Shown: piece by piece, positions 10,476 to 21,287 of the stretch
How positions within the stretch are numbered: the first letter of the stretch is position 1
Layout: every line of letters begins with the position of its first letter
From: Tillandsia leiboldiana
Lineage: Eukaryota > Streptophyta > Magnoliopsida > Poales > Bromeliaceae
Length of the DNA stretch: 64,000 nucleotides
Reading direction: 5' to 3'
NCBI GenBank assembly: GCA_029204045.2
Contig: JAQNDB010000159.1
Coordinates: 59,728 to 123,727, forward strand
Program-made: the position numbers and the translations under genes
Notes under the pieces: generated by a model
Databases searched by the model: none
The model's input: only the letters and a program-made list of their open reading frames with translations
What the model was told of the DNA's origin: nothing

Positions 10476-11695
10476 TGTGAGGTCCCGGAATCCCCCGCGT
10501 AGGGTTGCTGGTTGTTGGGCAGCTTTCGGTCGCCGTTGGGGGTGTTGGTGCGCGTGTTGGGGACCCAGAAATGGATTTGTGATGCAAATTGGGATTTGCT
10601 TGCATCACTGGAGGCCTGCGTGGGTTGCGCGCAATTTGGACACAAGTGGTGGACTTCGGGCTTAAATTGAGACCCCGTGGGAAGTTGGTGGACCCGTCGG
10701 GTGTTTAGAAGTGATTTCGCGCGATTCAGATGTCAAAATTAGACTCCGGGTGAAGTCCGGATAAAAGTTTACCTCTCCGGTCGCCTTCGGGAATTTTTAG
10801 AGTTGGAATTGGGCAAATCGGACTTTAAAAATGGACCCGGCGCGAAAATCGGATCGAGTGGGCATTCGGCAAATTTTCGGGTGAGAATTTGGAGAATTGG
10901 ACATCGTTTTTGGATTCAGCGCGCGAAATCGCTAAGAATGGACTATTTATTTGTTGGATTTGGAGCCCGGATGAAGTGCGCGTTTTTCGAGGCAAAACGG
11001 CACGTTTATCGAGGTGTGCGCGTGGCACGGATCCCGAGGCGAGCGCGGCGCGCGGGTCAAGGCGCGCGGGTCGAGGCGGCCGCGTGATGGGACGGGGCGC
11101 AGGCGGACAGGACGGGCGCAGGCGCGGGACGCGCGGGGGCCGCCACGTGGCGGGCCCCCGTTGGCGCCCGCGCGGGCGCGTGGGCACGCGCGCCCGTGTA
11201 ACGGGCGCGTGTCCCGCGCCTGGGCTGCGCGGTGCGTGCAACGCGCCCGTGTGGCGGGCGAGTTGCTGCGCGCCGCGTGGCCCTGTGGGCGCGCGCGTGG
11301 ACCGGGCGCGCGCGCCCGTGTGCTGTGGACCGCGGATGGGGCTTCCCCATTGGCCCGCGCGGTGGACCGGCGCGGTGGACCGGATCCATGGACCGCCTCC
11401 TCTCTCCCTCTTTTCTTCTTCTTCTTTCTCCCCGCGCACGCCATTTTCCCTCATCTTCTCTTTCTTTCTTCTTCAACCGAGCGAGAGGGAGAGCGAGGGA
11501 GATGGTGGGAGGTACGGCGTGGCGTCGTGGGCCCCGTGGAGCGCGCGAGTTTTTCCATGGGGAGCGTTTCGGCGACGGCGGCCCCGTCGGGGTAGGTCCC
11601 GTATGTTTGTTTTTACGGTATTTTTAGCACAGTTTTGGAGCGATATTTTGGACTGTGAATTGACCCTCTTGCTCTTATCTGTGTTTCTCGGTACC

Positions 11696-12814
11696 GTTTT
11701 GCGTGCGGTCCCCGACGGCGTGCTCCGTTTTGCGTGCGGACTCCGTTTTGCGTGCGGATCCTGGCACCGTGCACCGTTTTGCGTGCGGACTCCCGCACCG
11801 TGCACCGTTTTGCGTGCGGACTCCGTTTTGCGTGCGGACTCCGGCACCGTACACCGTTTTGCGTGCGGACTCCGTTTTGCGTGCGGATCCTGGCACCGTG
11901 CACCGTTTTGCGTGCGGACTCCGTTTTGCATGCGGATCCTGGCACCGTGCACCGTTTTGCGTGCGGACTCCGGCACCGTGCACCGTTTTGCGTGCGGACT
12001 CCGTTTTGCGTGCGGATCCTGCCACCGTGCACCATTTTGTGTGCGGACTCCTGCACCGTGCACCGTTTTGCGTGCGGACTCCGTTTTGCGTGCGGATCCT
12101 GGCACCGTGCACTGTTTTGCGTGCGGACTCTGTTTTGCGTGCGGATCTTGGCAACGTGCACCGTTTTGCGTGCGGACTCCGGCACCGTGCACCGTTTTGC
12201 GTACGGACTCAGTTTTGCGTGCGGATCCTGGCACCGTGCACCGTTTTGCGTGCGGACTCCGGCACCGTGCACCGTTTTGCGTGCGGACTCCGTTTTGCGT
12301 GCGGACTCCGGCACCGTGCACCGTTTTGCGTGCAGACTCCGGTTTGCGTGCGGATCCTGGCACCGTGCACCGTTTTGCGTGCGGACTCCGGCACCGTGCA
12401 CCGTTTTGCGTGCGGACTCCGTTTTGCGTGCGGATCCTGCCACCGTGCACCGTTTTGCGTGCGGACTCCTGCACCGTGCACCGTTTTGCGTGCGGACTCC
12501 GTTTTGCGTGCGGATCCTGGCACCGTGCACCGTTTTGCGTGCGGACTCCGTTTTGCGTGCGGATCCTGGCACCGTGCACCGTTTTGCGTGCGGACTCCGG
12601 CACCGTGCACCGTTTTGCGTGCGGACTCCGTTTTGCGTGCGGATCCTGGCACCGTGCACCGTTTTGCGTGCGGACTCCGGCACCGTGCACCGTTTTGCGT
12701 GCGGACTCCGTTTTGCGTGCGGATCCTGGCACCGTGCACCATTTTGCGTGCGGACTCCGGCACCGTGCTCTGTTTTGCGTGCGGACTCCGGCAGCGGACT
12801 TCGTTTTGCGTGGA
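11696..12814 (+). repeat. 31/18-bp compound minisatellite in solo LTR D
   Basis: About 42 units, each starting GTTTTGCGTGCGG. Short units are 18 bp (..actcc); long units are 31 bp and end in ggcaccgtgcacc, with two versions (ggatcctgg or ggactccgg after GTTTTGCGTGC). The commonest order, 18+31+31, forms an 80-bp higher-order unit. No unit contains a stop in any frame, so very long but meaningless open frames run through it on both strands. The first unit (ggtccccgacggcgtgctcc) is the most divergent. Confidence 0.92.
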
Positions 12815-14080
12815 GATCGCGTGGAGGCCAATTGCAAGTGTCTACGAGCAATTGGTGGCAATCGAGGTGGGTGGCCTTATCTCCAAGTTTTATGGAATGT
12901 ACATTAATTCTATTAATGTAGGACTATGCATGATAGTATATTTCCTTGTGTAGCATGCTAGATTGTTGGAATGGCTATCCCTTTATTATCGGTTAATGTG
13001 GTTATCTTGGAACTTGACCTAGCACCCCCGTCATATGTTGTATGTGTAACCAGACTAGTAGAAAACCCTCACTTGGGCTAGGGTTATTTATGCTTAGACA
13101 TCCACACTGTTCCTTCATCCCTGACATAGTGTTTTCTCGCCCGGGTAGTGGGCCGAGAGGTCGGGACTTGCTTTTAGTGTGGGATGCTTTTGCACTCTTG
13201 CTTGGGAGCAGAGTGGAGTCTGGTAGTTGTAGCTGGGTTGCTTATCTGTGCCGGGAGCCGTTTGGGTAAGCGGTAGTCCCGGGAGGTCTTGTTTCCCTGT
13301 TGTGCCGTCGTGGGGGAGCCGTTGCGCACACGGCAGTCCCGGGCCGTCGAGTATCTTCCGGTCCGCCTTGTTGGGAACCGTTGGGGTTGACGGTGGTCCC
13401 AGGTCGTTGGGTGTTGTCCGACCTGTTTTGTTACCCTGAGTTGTGGGTCGTTCCTGGCTGTGGAGTATCTCCAGCCAGTGAGCCTTGTGCTGCGAGCCGT
13501 TGGCGAGGCTAGTGTCTCGTGTTTCGAGTTAGCCGAGCAGCTGAGTCGTCGAGAGTTCTCCGACTGTTGTGCGAGGTATTTGGGGATCCTGAGTCCTACC
13601 GTTCTGAGAGTGAGCGTGGATTTTGACTAGCCTGCTTATGCCAATTTGTGATACTCTATGCCGCGCCGTTTTCCGCAGTTGGAGTCGCGTCCCTGAGATG
13701 CCGCTGTGGATACGATGGGCCTGTTGAGGCAGTTTTGCGCGAGGGGTGAGTTAGTCGGGCAGGACGCCCCACGTAAATCCCATCCTCATGGGGATGCGTG
13801 GTAGTGGGCAGGCGCGTTCCTAGTCGACAGGCGCAGGCTTGTCTGGACCCTATGAGGCAGTCAGTTCGATTGGGGCAGTCAGTTCGATTGGGTCTTTTGA
13901 GCACCTTGGGTGCGAGTGGTCTCTTTTACTTTCATCTGTTCCACTTTTTGAGTATCTAGATAGAGGTATGGCAGCTGTAGAGTAGCTCCAGCTTTTCTTG
14001 TTCAGATTTCATTGCTCTGTTATCTTTTACCTCTAGTAGACTTGGTGGGCAGACCGTTGGGCTTGTTGACGGCACCCACT

Positions 14081-14106
14081 GAGAACTACTGTGGGAAGTA
14101 GTTCTC
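14081..14106 (+). other. Conserved LTR hairpin (D copy)
   Basis: GAGAACTAC-tgtggga-AGTAGTTCTC after the outer GTGGG...CCCAC stem (about 14046-14079). Equivalent to the hairpins in A, B, C and G2. Confidence 0.55.
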
Positions 14107-14651
14107 ACACCCGTCGTGGTGTCTTTTTCCCCAGGAACTTCTTCTCCTGTTCATGTTGCTCCAGTTGCTGATCCTTCTGACCGAGGCGAGGGAGTCGCGA
14201 GCTAGTTCCCTACCCGTCGTTGGAGAGTAGCGGTACCCCTTCAGAGGAGAGCTTCAGTAGATTAGTTACTTCTTTTCCTCTGTTGAGAGACCTTTGTTGT
14301 GAGGTATAGAGTTGTACTTTATTTTACAGTTTGAGAGACTGATGTAGTGAGGATATTTTTGTAGTGAGAGCTTGTACACTGATGTACTTTATTGGAGACA
14401 TCTCCCTTTGGAGTTTTGTATCAGAGGACTTGGTATACGATCGTATTTGGGAGATGGATATTGTATTATTTTCAGTTGTACAGTGTTTGGACTTCAGTTT
14501 TAGTAGTCTACTTTCAGCTCTCTGATATCTGTATACTGTAGTTGATTCTTTCTGCAGGTTAGACGCTTCATCTGTACGGCAGTTTCCGTACAGATGGCGG
14601 ATCTGTTGGCGAGCCCGGGTGGCAGTTTTCACCCCGGGGCGTGACATGGTT

Positions 14652-15354
14652 ACTCAGGAGGATTTGGTTTGAGGTAACGCCAGCAGATAGAGTTTTCAAT
14701 GATGTATGATTGGTTCAGTATATCTTTATCCCGACAAGGACATTATGGTTAGTTACGCCTTGGTTAGGCGAGCATGCAACCTTGGAATGAGGTCTTCGAT
14801 CCGTGGGTGCCACTTTTGGAACTTGGAATTTGAGAGTCAGAAATTGGGGAAATGTTCCCGAGGTTGAAAGTCTTCCCCTGTCAAGGGATGTGAGAGATGT
14901 ATGGTGGAACTTGAGTTTTTAGTTGCTAAGGAGCAACGAAGGGGTTATGCCAATTGGAGGCTTAGACTTTGGTTTTGGAGATCTTGATTTGTAGAAGCCA
15001 CAATCCGCTGGGATTAGTAGATTTGAGTGTACGCGGGGAACTTGGTCCGCGAGTTTTTATCTGGTCGGAAGAAGTTTATTTGATCACCGCATGTTTTGGG
15101 TTTTGCTTCTTTGGAGTTGGACAAGGATTGAGCTGTCGGAAGCAACCGGTGCAATTCTTGCTCGTGGAGCTGAGGAATTTTGCAATTGGTTTATACCCAG
15201 TGAAGGTTCAGTGGTGCCAGTATATTGAGTTAAGACGACCACCTAAGAGCTTGAGGATGAGTTGGGAATCTCCTAACCCCATTTGTTTGAGTTACCCTCC
15301 TGTGTATGGATTTATTCTGGTTTCGGGGACGAAACCCTTTTAAGGAGGGGAGAG
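14652..15354 (+). pseudogene. Decayed 3' end of A pol and polypurine tract
   Basis: Opens with a stretch matching 'T.KGIWF' and the following bases of the G2 RNase H region, then jumps over nearly all of RNase H and integrase to a relic of the C-terminal tail ('..QPVQFLLVE', about 15140-15175, comparable to 'EQPVRILARE' in G2). It ends with the purine tract taaggaggggagag (15341-15354) directly before the 3' LTR. Not functional. Confidence 0.65.
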
Positions 15355-16497
15355 TGTAGAATACCGGGATTTCGGATGGCGCACCGACCTCGCAAGAGGG
15401 CGTGGTGCAGAGAAATCGCTTCGAGCGTGTCCCTTATGTGACTTCAGATGAGTTCGAGATGATTCGGGTCAACGCGGAAGCCCCAGCTTGATTCGGGGTT
15501 TTCCGAGCATTGTCCGCCGTTAGAGGATTGGTTTCGGGAAAGCCTCGACTTCACAGTGGAGTGTAGAAATATTGGGAACACTTGGATCAGGTGTACTTTA
15601 TGATTACAGCGGAGTTCGGGAGGTTCCGGACAGACACGGAGAACCCGAAGGCGAAAAGTGAGTCGGAACTGACAATTTTGGAGCCGGTTTTTGGGTTTGA
15701 GCACCCCGACTCAACGGTTGAGCTTTTTGAGGAGAAAAAGCGGTGGACATGTGTATTTTCAGATTACAGCGGAATTCGGGAGGTTCCGGACGGAGGCGGA
15801 GGCCCCGAAGGCAAAAAGTGAGTTGGTGGGGGCTTTTATGGATTATTTAATTATTTAATTAATTAGTTATTATTTATTTTGCCTGTGAAGAAGTAGCAAG
15901 GAAAGAGAAATTATGGGAATTAAAGGAAATGGAATTAAGAGAGAGAGAGAGAGAGAGAGGGGTTATTTTAAGCCTTGCTACAGCTGCATCCCACTAATTG
16001 TGCTTCCTTAATTAACACCCCGCCACGTCATCGCCTTCTTCAACAAGCCAAACAGAGAAATGGGGGTGAAGCAGAGGATTGAGAGAAAGTGGGAAAAGAA
16101 GGAAGAAGAAGAAAAGATAGATGGAAAAAATATATATAAATAGAGAGGGGTGGTTGAGTTTGTTGTTGAACTTCTTCCTTGGAGCCGCGTGGACCCGAAC
16201 GGAGGCGCGCGCGAGAAACCGATTGAGGTAAGTGTCGTTCTTGTTTTTGTGGTGGAAGCTTGGGTTTTGATTTTGGTTGGTTGGAGGAGTTGTTTTTGGA
16301 CTTGCTGTCCATGTTGGAGCTGCCAGCGGAGGAAGTGAATGGACTGCTGTCCATTGGTGTCAAGCAGCAGGCAGCAGGGAGGCGCGCGCAACGGCGCTCC
16401 ACGCGCAGGGGCACGGTGCGCAGCGCCCAGGCACGCGGTGCGCAGCGCGCGCAGTGCACGGCGGGCGCGCTGCGGTGCGCAGCGCGCAGGCGCACAG
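15355..16497 (+). repeat. Gypsy A 3' LTR, first part
   Basis: Begins TGTAGAATACCGGG and follows the 5' LTR nearly base for base, with a GA microsatellite (about 15938-15958), the TATA box (16131) and the donor GAG|GTAAGT (16228). Broken at 16497 by element B inside the putative intron; the target duplication cacag is 16493-16497 and 35981-35985. Confidence 0.92.
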
Positions 16498-17045
16498 TGT
16501 GAGGACCTGGATCCCCACGTCGAGATTACTGGATCATCTACAGCTCCCGGAGGCCTATGTGGCGTGTTGGTGGGATTTGTGCCCCAATTGGACATTAGTG
16601 TTGGGCTCAGTGTGTTTAATGGATCACGTGGGTGATCATTGGACTCCGTCGGATCGTTAGAAGTGGTTTCGCGCGAAGTGGATATTAAATTTGGACTCAG
16701 CGCGAAGTTTGGACCAAGGATTACCTTTCCGGATACCTTCGGCAAATTTTGGAGTTGGAATTTGGCGAAATGGACATCAAATTCGGATTCAGCGCGCGAA
16801 AACGGTTAAAACGGACTACCCACTTGTCATTTTTGAGCACCGGACACTGTTCACGCCGGAACAGTGTTTCCGGCGGCGGCGGCAGCGGCGGAGCGGCCGC
16901 CGGCAGCGCGGCGGACGGAGACGCGAGCCGCCCGGTCCACGCGGCAGGCGTGCACCGGGGGCTGGACGCGTGGCGGCTCAGGAGTGGGCCGGTCCGCGGG
17001 GCGCGGTCTACGGGGGAGTGCGGGGCGCACGGTGGACCGGGGGTG

Positions 17046-17343
17046 ACACGTGGCATCATCCTAGAGGTGGGTTCACGGCGGTTGGTCTACGCAGTTTCGG
17101 GATGGCTCAGGGTTTACGGTGCACCGGGCTTGGACACGTGGCAGGTTTGCATTGGTTCGGTCCACATGATTTCGTGCACCGGGTTCACTAGGAAGTGGCA
17201 TGACACGTGGCGTTCTCCTATTGGTGGGTCTACTGTGTGCGGCAGGGTGGCAGGCGGCGGCGTCAGGCGGGCACGTGGGCGCGGCAGGCGGGCGTTGACC
17301 GGGGAGCGTGCCACGTGTCGTCGTCCGCGGGTGGCCACGTGGC
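17046..17343 (+). promoter_or_regulatory. ABRE/G-box cluster in U3 of B
   Basis: Three exact ACACGTGGC sites (17046, 17134, 17203) and three more CACGTG cores (17272, 17312, 17336) lie within 300 bp, ending 180 bp upstream of the TATA box. A W-box core TTGACC is at about 17295. ACGTGGC is the core of plant abscisic-acid response elements. The 3' LTR repeats the array from 32383. Stress-responsive transcription is inferred, not shown. Confidence 0.55.
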
Positions 17344-17522
17344 GCGACGCGTGCGGCGGGTGCGGCTGTCGCCTGTTTGGCGGGCGACGTGGAGGCCCAG
17401 GGGACTTCCGGGCTGCTACAGTGCGCGCCTTTGGGATTTTCGGGCTGCTACAGTACGCGCCCGAAAGTGGCATGCGCCCGGAAATTGGGACATAACCGGT
17501 ATTTTCCCATTTGTTTCTGCAG

Positions 17523-17532
17523 CCTATAAAAG
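17523..17532 (+). promoter_or_regulatory. TATA box of gypsy B 5' LTR
   Basis: CCTATAAAAG, followed by gcgatccgagc; the identical motif is at 32860-32869 in the 3' LTR and, almost the same, at 1615 in B0. Confidence 0.7.
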
Positions 17533-20103
17533 GCGATCCGAGCTCTCTTCTTCTCCCTTTTTCCGCCATTTCCGAGCCTCTTCTCGCTGGGGTGCCTTCA
17601 GCAAAGTTGATCCCCTAGTTTGGCTGCATCTTTCTGCAAAGTTTTGGGATTTTTGGTGGCACGCTTATCGAGGTTTCTATTTTTACGGCGCGGCGCGACG
17701 CTCGTTCGTTTGTGGTCTTCTTCATCGCGTTTTGGTGCGAGGACTCCCCCGGCTTACCCCGAGCACCTTTTTCAGTGATTCTTGCGCCGTTGGCTTGACG
17801 ACAGGTAGGGCTATGTTTCCCGTGTTTACTGGTCTTTCCCATTCCGAGTTTTTCATGGGTCTTTCGGATCATCTTGTAACGCCTTTTTCTGGGCGGAGTT
17901 CTGGGACAGCGGCACGGTGTTTTGGTGATATCTTCGCGCACAGGCATCGGATTGGGGCGATTCAAGAGGCGATTTGCATCTACACTTCACGTGGAATATG
18001 CCCAAATTTTCTTGGAATTTTCTGAATATTTCTCGAAGGTGAAGATTATCTGTGAACAGTAATTGTTGCTACAGTTTTTGAGTGTAGTTTGATTCGGGGT
18101 GGTTCCCTTGTCGGAATTGTTTCTCAGTGTAGGAAGCTCGGAATTGGACGTGCAGGTACTCGTTTCGAAGGTATCGACGTGAGGATTACTGTGGTATTTT
18201 TATTGGATTTTTCTGGGCACTTGCAGCAGGTGAAATATGCGCGGCTTTGGGACTGGTTTTCAGATGGTGTATGTTTGGTTAATTTTGGAATAAAAGTGTA
18301 ATGTTAAGCCTTATTGTTGTACTCAGGGGTGTTTTCAGCTGTTTGGAGCCAAGGCATGCGCGACTTGTACCGAGGGTGTTTTGTTGGAAGATTTTGGACC
18401 GCGGGCGTCTACCCACTTCACCGACTTCAGGTTTGCCTTGGGTTAAGCGCTTCAGGTGGGTGAGCTTATTATCAGTAATTGTTTAAGGCAATGTTTATGT
18501 GGTGGCAAGTATAAGTCCACTTGTGGGGATGTCACCCCTCTATGACTGATGCATGCAGGTGTAGGGTACATAGTTTATATTGGTAAGTAGGTAAGCTTGT
18601 TATTGATATTGGTATAAATGATTGCAAGAATAGTATTTATGAGGTATACTGAGGACTTGCATGACTTGGACATCTATGTGATGACTAGTGTAAGCTTACC
18701 TAGGATAATGTTACCCTATGAAATTATATAACATGCCATGTTAGCACATAGCCTTTCTTGTGGTTGGATTATGATTTGGAACAGGATTTCGTAGCTATGT
18801 GCGGATTTGTACTCTGAGGAGTTATTATGATCATTCTATTAATGAACCCTGAGTTGTGGACAGATCTAGTTTTGGGATTCCGGCATGTTGCTTATTCCTA
18901 AAGGAACTGTTATTATGCTTTACCCCCTTTATTTCCTTGAGGACATTGCATGCTTGTATGGTCATGTAGTTAGGCCATCTTTTACTGCTGCACTACTTAT
19001 TGGAACTTGACTTAGGAGAAACCATGCTTTTCCCTTCTCCTTCTTGTTAGTCAGGTGGTCAGTGTTGCTCGGGTTCGAGCAGGGGGTCTGGGTAGTGTAG
19101 TCGGGACTTCGTGTCTGGGACAGGTTGGTTTAGTTGCGGGGCTTTGCGGCAACTGCGGATATTGGGCGGTTGACCGGATGTTTCTCTATGCACCAGATTT
19201 GGGTGTCGGTTTTCCCTAGTGGATGGAGTTTCCCACTTATCGTTTAGTTGCATCCGATTGAGGTCGGGTCTTTCCTTGGTGGTTGAGTTTTCCCACTTTG
19301 ATCTGATTGATGATCAAGTCCTGCTGTTTCGAGATACTGTTGATGTTGATGACTGAGATGCTTTACTCGTGTGGGTAGCTCCCCTCGAGTGCCGCTCCGG
19401 AGTAGGCTTCAGACCGTGTTGGGTTCCGGTCAGACCGTGTTGGGTTCCGGTCAGACCGTGTCGGGTGCCGGTCAGACCGTGTTGGGTTCCGGTCATTTGG
19501 ACAGTGGATATACTGAGTTCGAGAGATTGGTGACAGAGCAGGCAGTACCGGGTTTTATACCGGTTCATTCGATTGAGTTTATTTCGGTCAAATACTTTTA
19601 TTGTTACACTCGTGCCTGGGGGCCGAGTGCAGACTGGTAGTTGAGTTTAGATCAGTGCTTGTATTGTTGAGAGCCGTCTGGTTGACGGTGGTCCCGTGTT
19701 GTTGCGAGTACTTTGACCGCTGTGTGAGAGGTTGAGCATCATGATTCTATCCGTTCTGAGAGAGAGCGTGGATTTTGACCATAGCCTGCATGATCCTCTA
19801 GTCGATAGCGAGTTAGTCCGTTTGGACACCCTACGTAATTCCGCCCGTCAGCGGGAGGTGGTTGTAGGTGGGCGCAGGTTTGACTGGACCAGGTATGGCA
19901 GTCAGCTCGATTGGGTCGATGGTGCACTTCATGTGCTAGTGGTTGCATACCACTGTTTGGTTCTCCCCCTTTTAGCCTTTAGTTAGGGGCAGGGTAGCTG
20001 TTGATAGTCTCCAACTTACTCATTTCAGTCTTATGACTTGGGTTAGTTTTTGTCTCTTGAGGACTTGGTGGGCAGACCGTCGGGTCTGGCGGTGGTACCC
20101 ACT

Positions 20104-20130
20104 GAGAACTCCCTTTTTGGAGTAGTTCTC
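20104..20130 (+). other. Conserved LTR hairpin (B 5' LTR copy)
   Basis: GAGAACTCC-cttttt-GGAGTAGTTCTC, with a small bulge, after the outer GTGGG...CCCAC stem. The 3' LTR copy is at 35441-35467. Here the inner pairs are CC/GG rather than AC/GT as in other families, again keeping the pairing. Confidence 0.5.
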
Positions 20131-20643
20131 ACACCCTTTGGGGGTTTTCCCCCCCTTTTTTTCTCTCCTCTCTTTGGTTGTGCAGAGTCTTAGCAGGTGT
20201 GGCCGGCTCTGCGGTTGTTGATCGTGGCGAGGGAGTCGCGAGCTAGATCCCTACCCGGCGTTGGAGAGTAGCGGTACCCTTCAGAGGAGATCATCTGTAG
20301 TTTAGTTGTTTCTTTTTCCTCTTTTGAGAGACTATTGTAGTGAGGATATTTTGTATTGAGAGACTGTACACTGTTGTATATATTGGGGTTACCTCCCGGT
20401 TGGGTTTAGAGCTCGTACTTGAGGATATTGTATTATTATTATTTTTGGGAGGCAGACGGTGTTGTTTCATTTCCAGTTGTACAGTGATGGATTTTAGTTA
20501 CAGCAGATTTTCATTTTTAGCTCTGATATCTGTTTAGTTATAGTACTTTTCTTGCAGGTAGGACGCTTCGCCTATGCGGGTTGGCATAGGTGGCGGATCT
20601 GTTTGGCGGGCCCGGGTCGCAGTTTCGACCCCGGGGCGTGACA

Positions 20644-21287
20644 GATTAGAGTGGTATCAGAGCCTAGGTTGTAGGTCATGGTGGACTTAGAAACCCTAGG
20701 CTTATGGTTTGACCCTTGGTTGACTTTGTGAGAGTCGTGATTTTGCGAGAGTCCTGATTGAGTTTTATACCTCTCCCAGGGGACGGGAGGAGTGATTGGC
20801 ATGTTTATTCTCCTAAGTAAATATGTTGGCTGCAGACAACATAATGCTGTGGAACGGGTGACATGCTTTAGACTTTCGCTGGATTGGGTCGAGTGTTGTT
20901 GTGTGCTGTTTTGTTGTTTCGTCGTGGCGAGCGGTGTCTCCCCGACGCTGGGTTTTGACCCGTGTGCATCCTGTCATAGCGGGTGAGCTTGAGCAGTTGG
21001 TTTTGGGCCGGATACCTGGATTGAGGTCAGAGAACCCCGGACCCAGATGACAGGATTGTCAGAGGCTTATCAGCGGCTGTGGGAGCAGCTGGTCTTGGTG
21101 GCACAGTTGCCGGAGCACTGAGTAGCCCCCTCTGTTCCAAGGTTTAGTGTCGAGACACCGAGGCAGGGTGGATGGTTGACAGCTGGTGAGCTGTAGGACA
21201 TGATCGACTTATTGAGCCATATTTGGCAGATGAACCACCCCGACTCGTAAGATTGAGTTTGGAGCCTTTGGAGGCAGAGTCGCGGCT
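20644..21287 (+). pseudogene. Gypsy B leader with primer site and start of gag relic
   Basis: Primer-binding site TGGTATCAGAGCC at 20652-20664, then the leader shared by all gypsy elements here (cctaggtt..gtaggtcat; ggctgcagacaacataatg). The gag start is degraded; no open frame resembling G2 gag survives. Element C is inserted after 21287, with cggct duplicated at 21283-21287 and 29059-29063. Confidence 0.7.

Larger units (their letters stand above)
10476..14646 (+). mobile_element. Solo LTR D (gypsy, Tekay-like) inserted in A
   Basis: Starts TGTGAGGTCCCGG and ends CCCCGGGGCGTGACA, 4171 bp, flanked by the duplication tggtt (10471-10475 and 14647-14651). No internal region or second LTR is present, so it is the product of LTR-LTR recombination. 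It contains a GC-rich U3 (about 11020-11400), a CT-rich stretch, a 1.1-kb minisatellite (11696-12814), a hairpin module (14081) and the terminal hairpins. Its middle part resembles element C (reverse complement) more than B. It lies in the A pol relic, just where 'KGIWF' continues at about 14660. Confidence 0.9.
16498..20643 (+). repeat. Gypsy B 5' LTR
   Basis: 4146 bp. In order: a GC-rich U3 with G-box/ABRE cluster (17046-17343), paired 'cgggctgctacagtgcgcgcc' segments (about 17409-17460), a TATA box (17523), a donor-like CAG|GTGGGT (about 18452), a long A/T-rich leader, the 21-bp repeat (19411-19494), the hairpin module (about 20068-20130) and terminal hairpins (20571-20643). Open frames across the GC-rich part are compositional and lack any motif. 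Confidence 0.92.

Noticed and set aside
11696..12814. CRISPR-like array of short repeats
   Set aside because: No unique spacers of constant length; units are head-to-tail variants of one sequence inside a plant LTR.
10889..12907. A 672-codon open frame (and overlapping frames of 395-462 codons on both strands) with a strongly repetitive product
   Set aside because: It is produced by the 31/18-bp minisatellite and the GC-rich DNA before it, which lack stops in all frames. No domain, and equally long frames exist on both strands.
16749..18025. Frames of 248-272 codons in the B 5' LTR (also 31975-33362 in the 3' LTR)
   Set aside because: They span U3, TATA box and leader of an LTR, are duplicated only because the LTR is, and show no recognisable domain.
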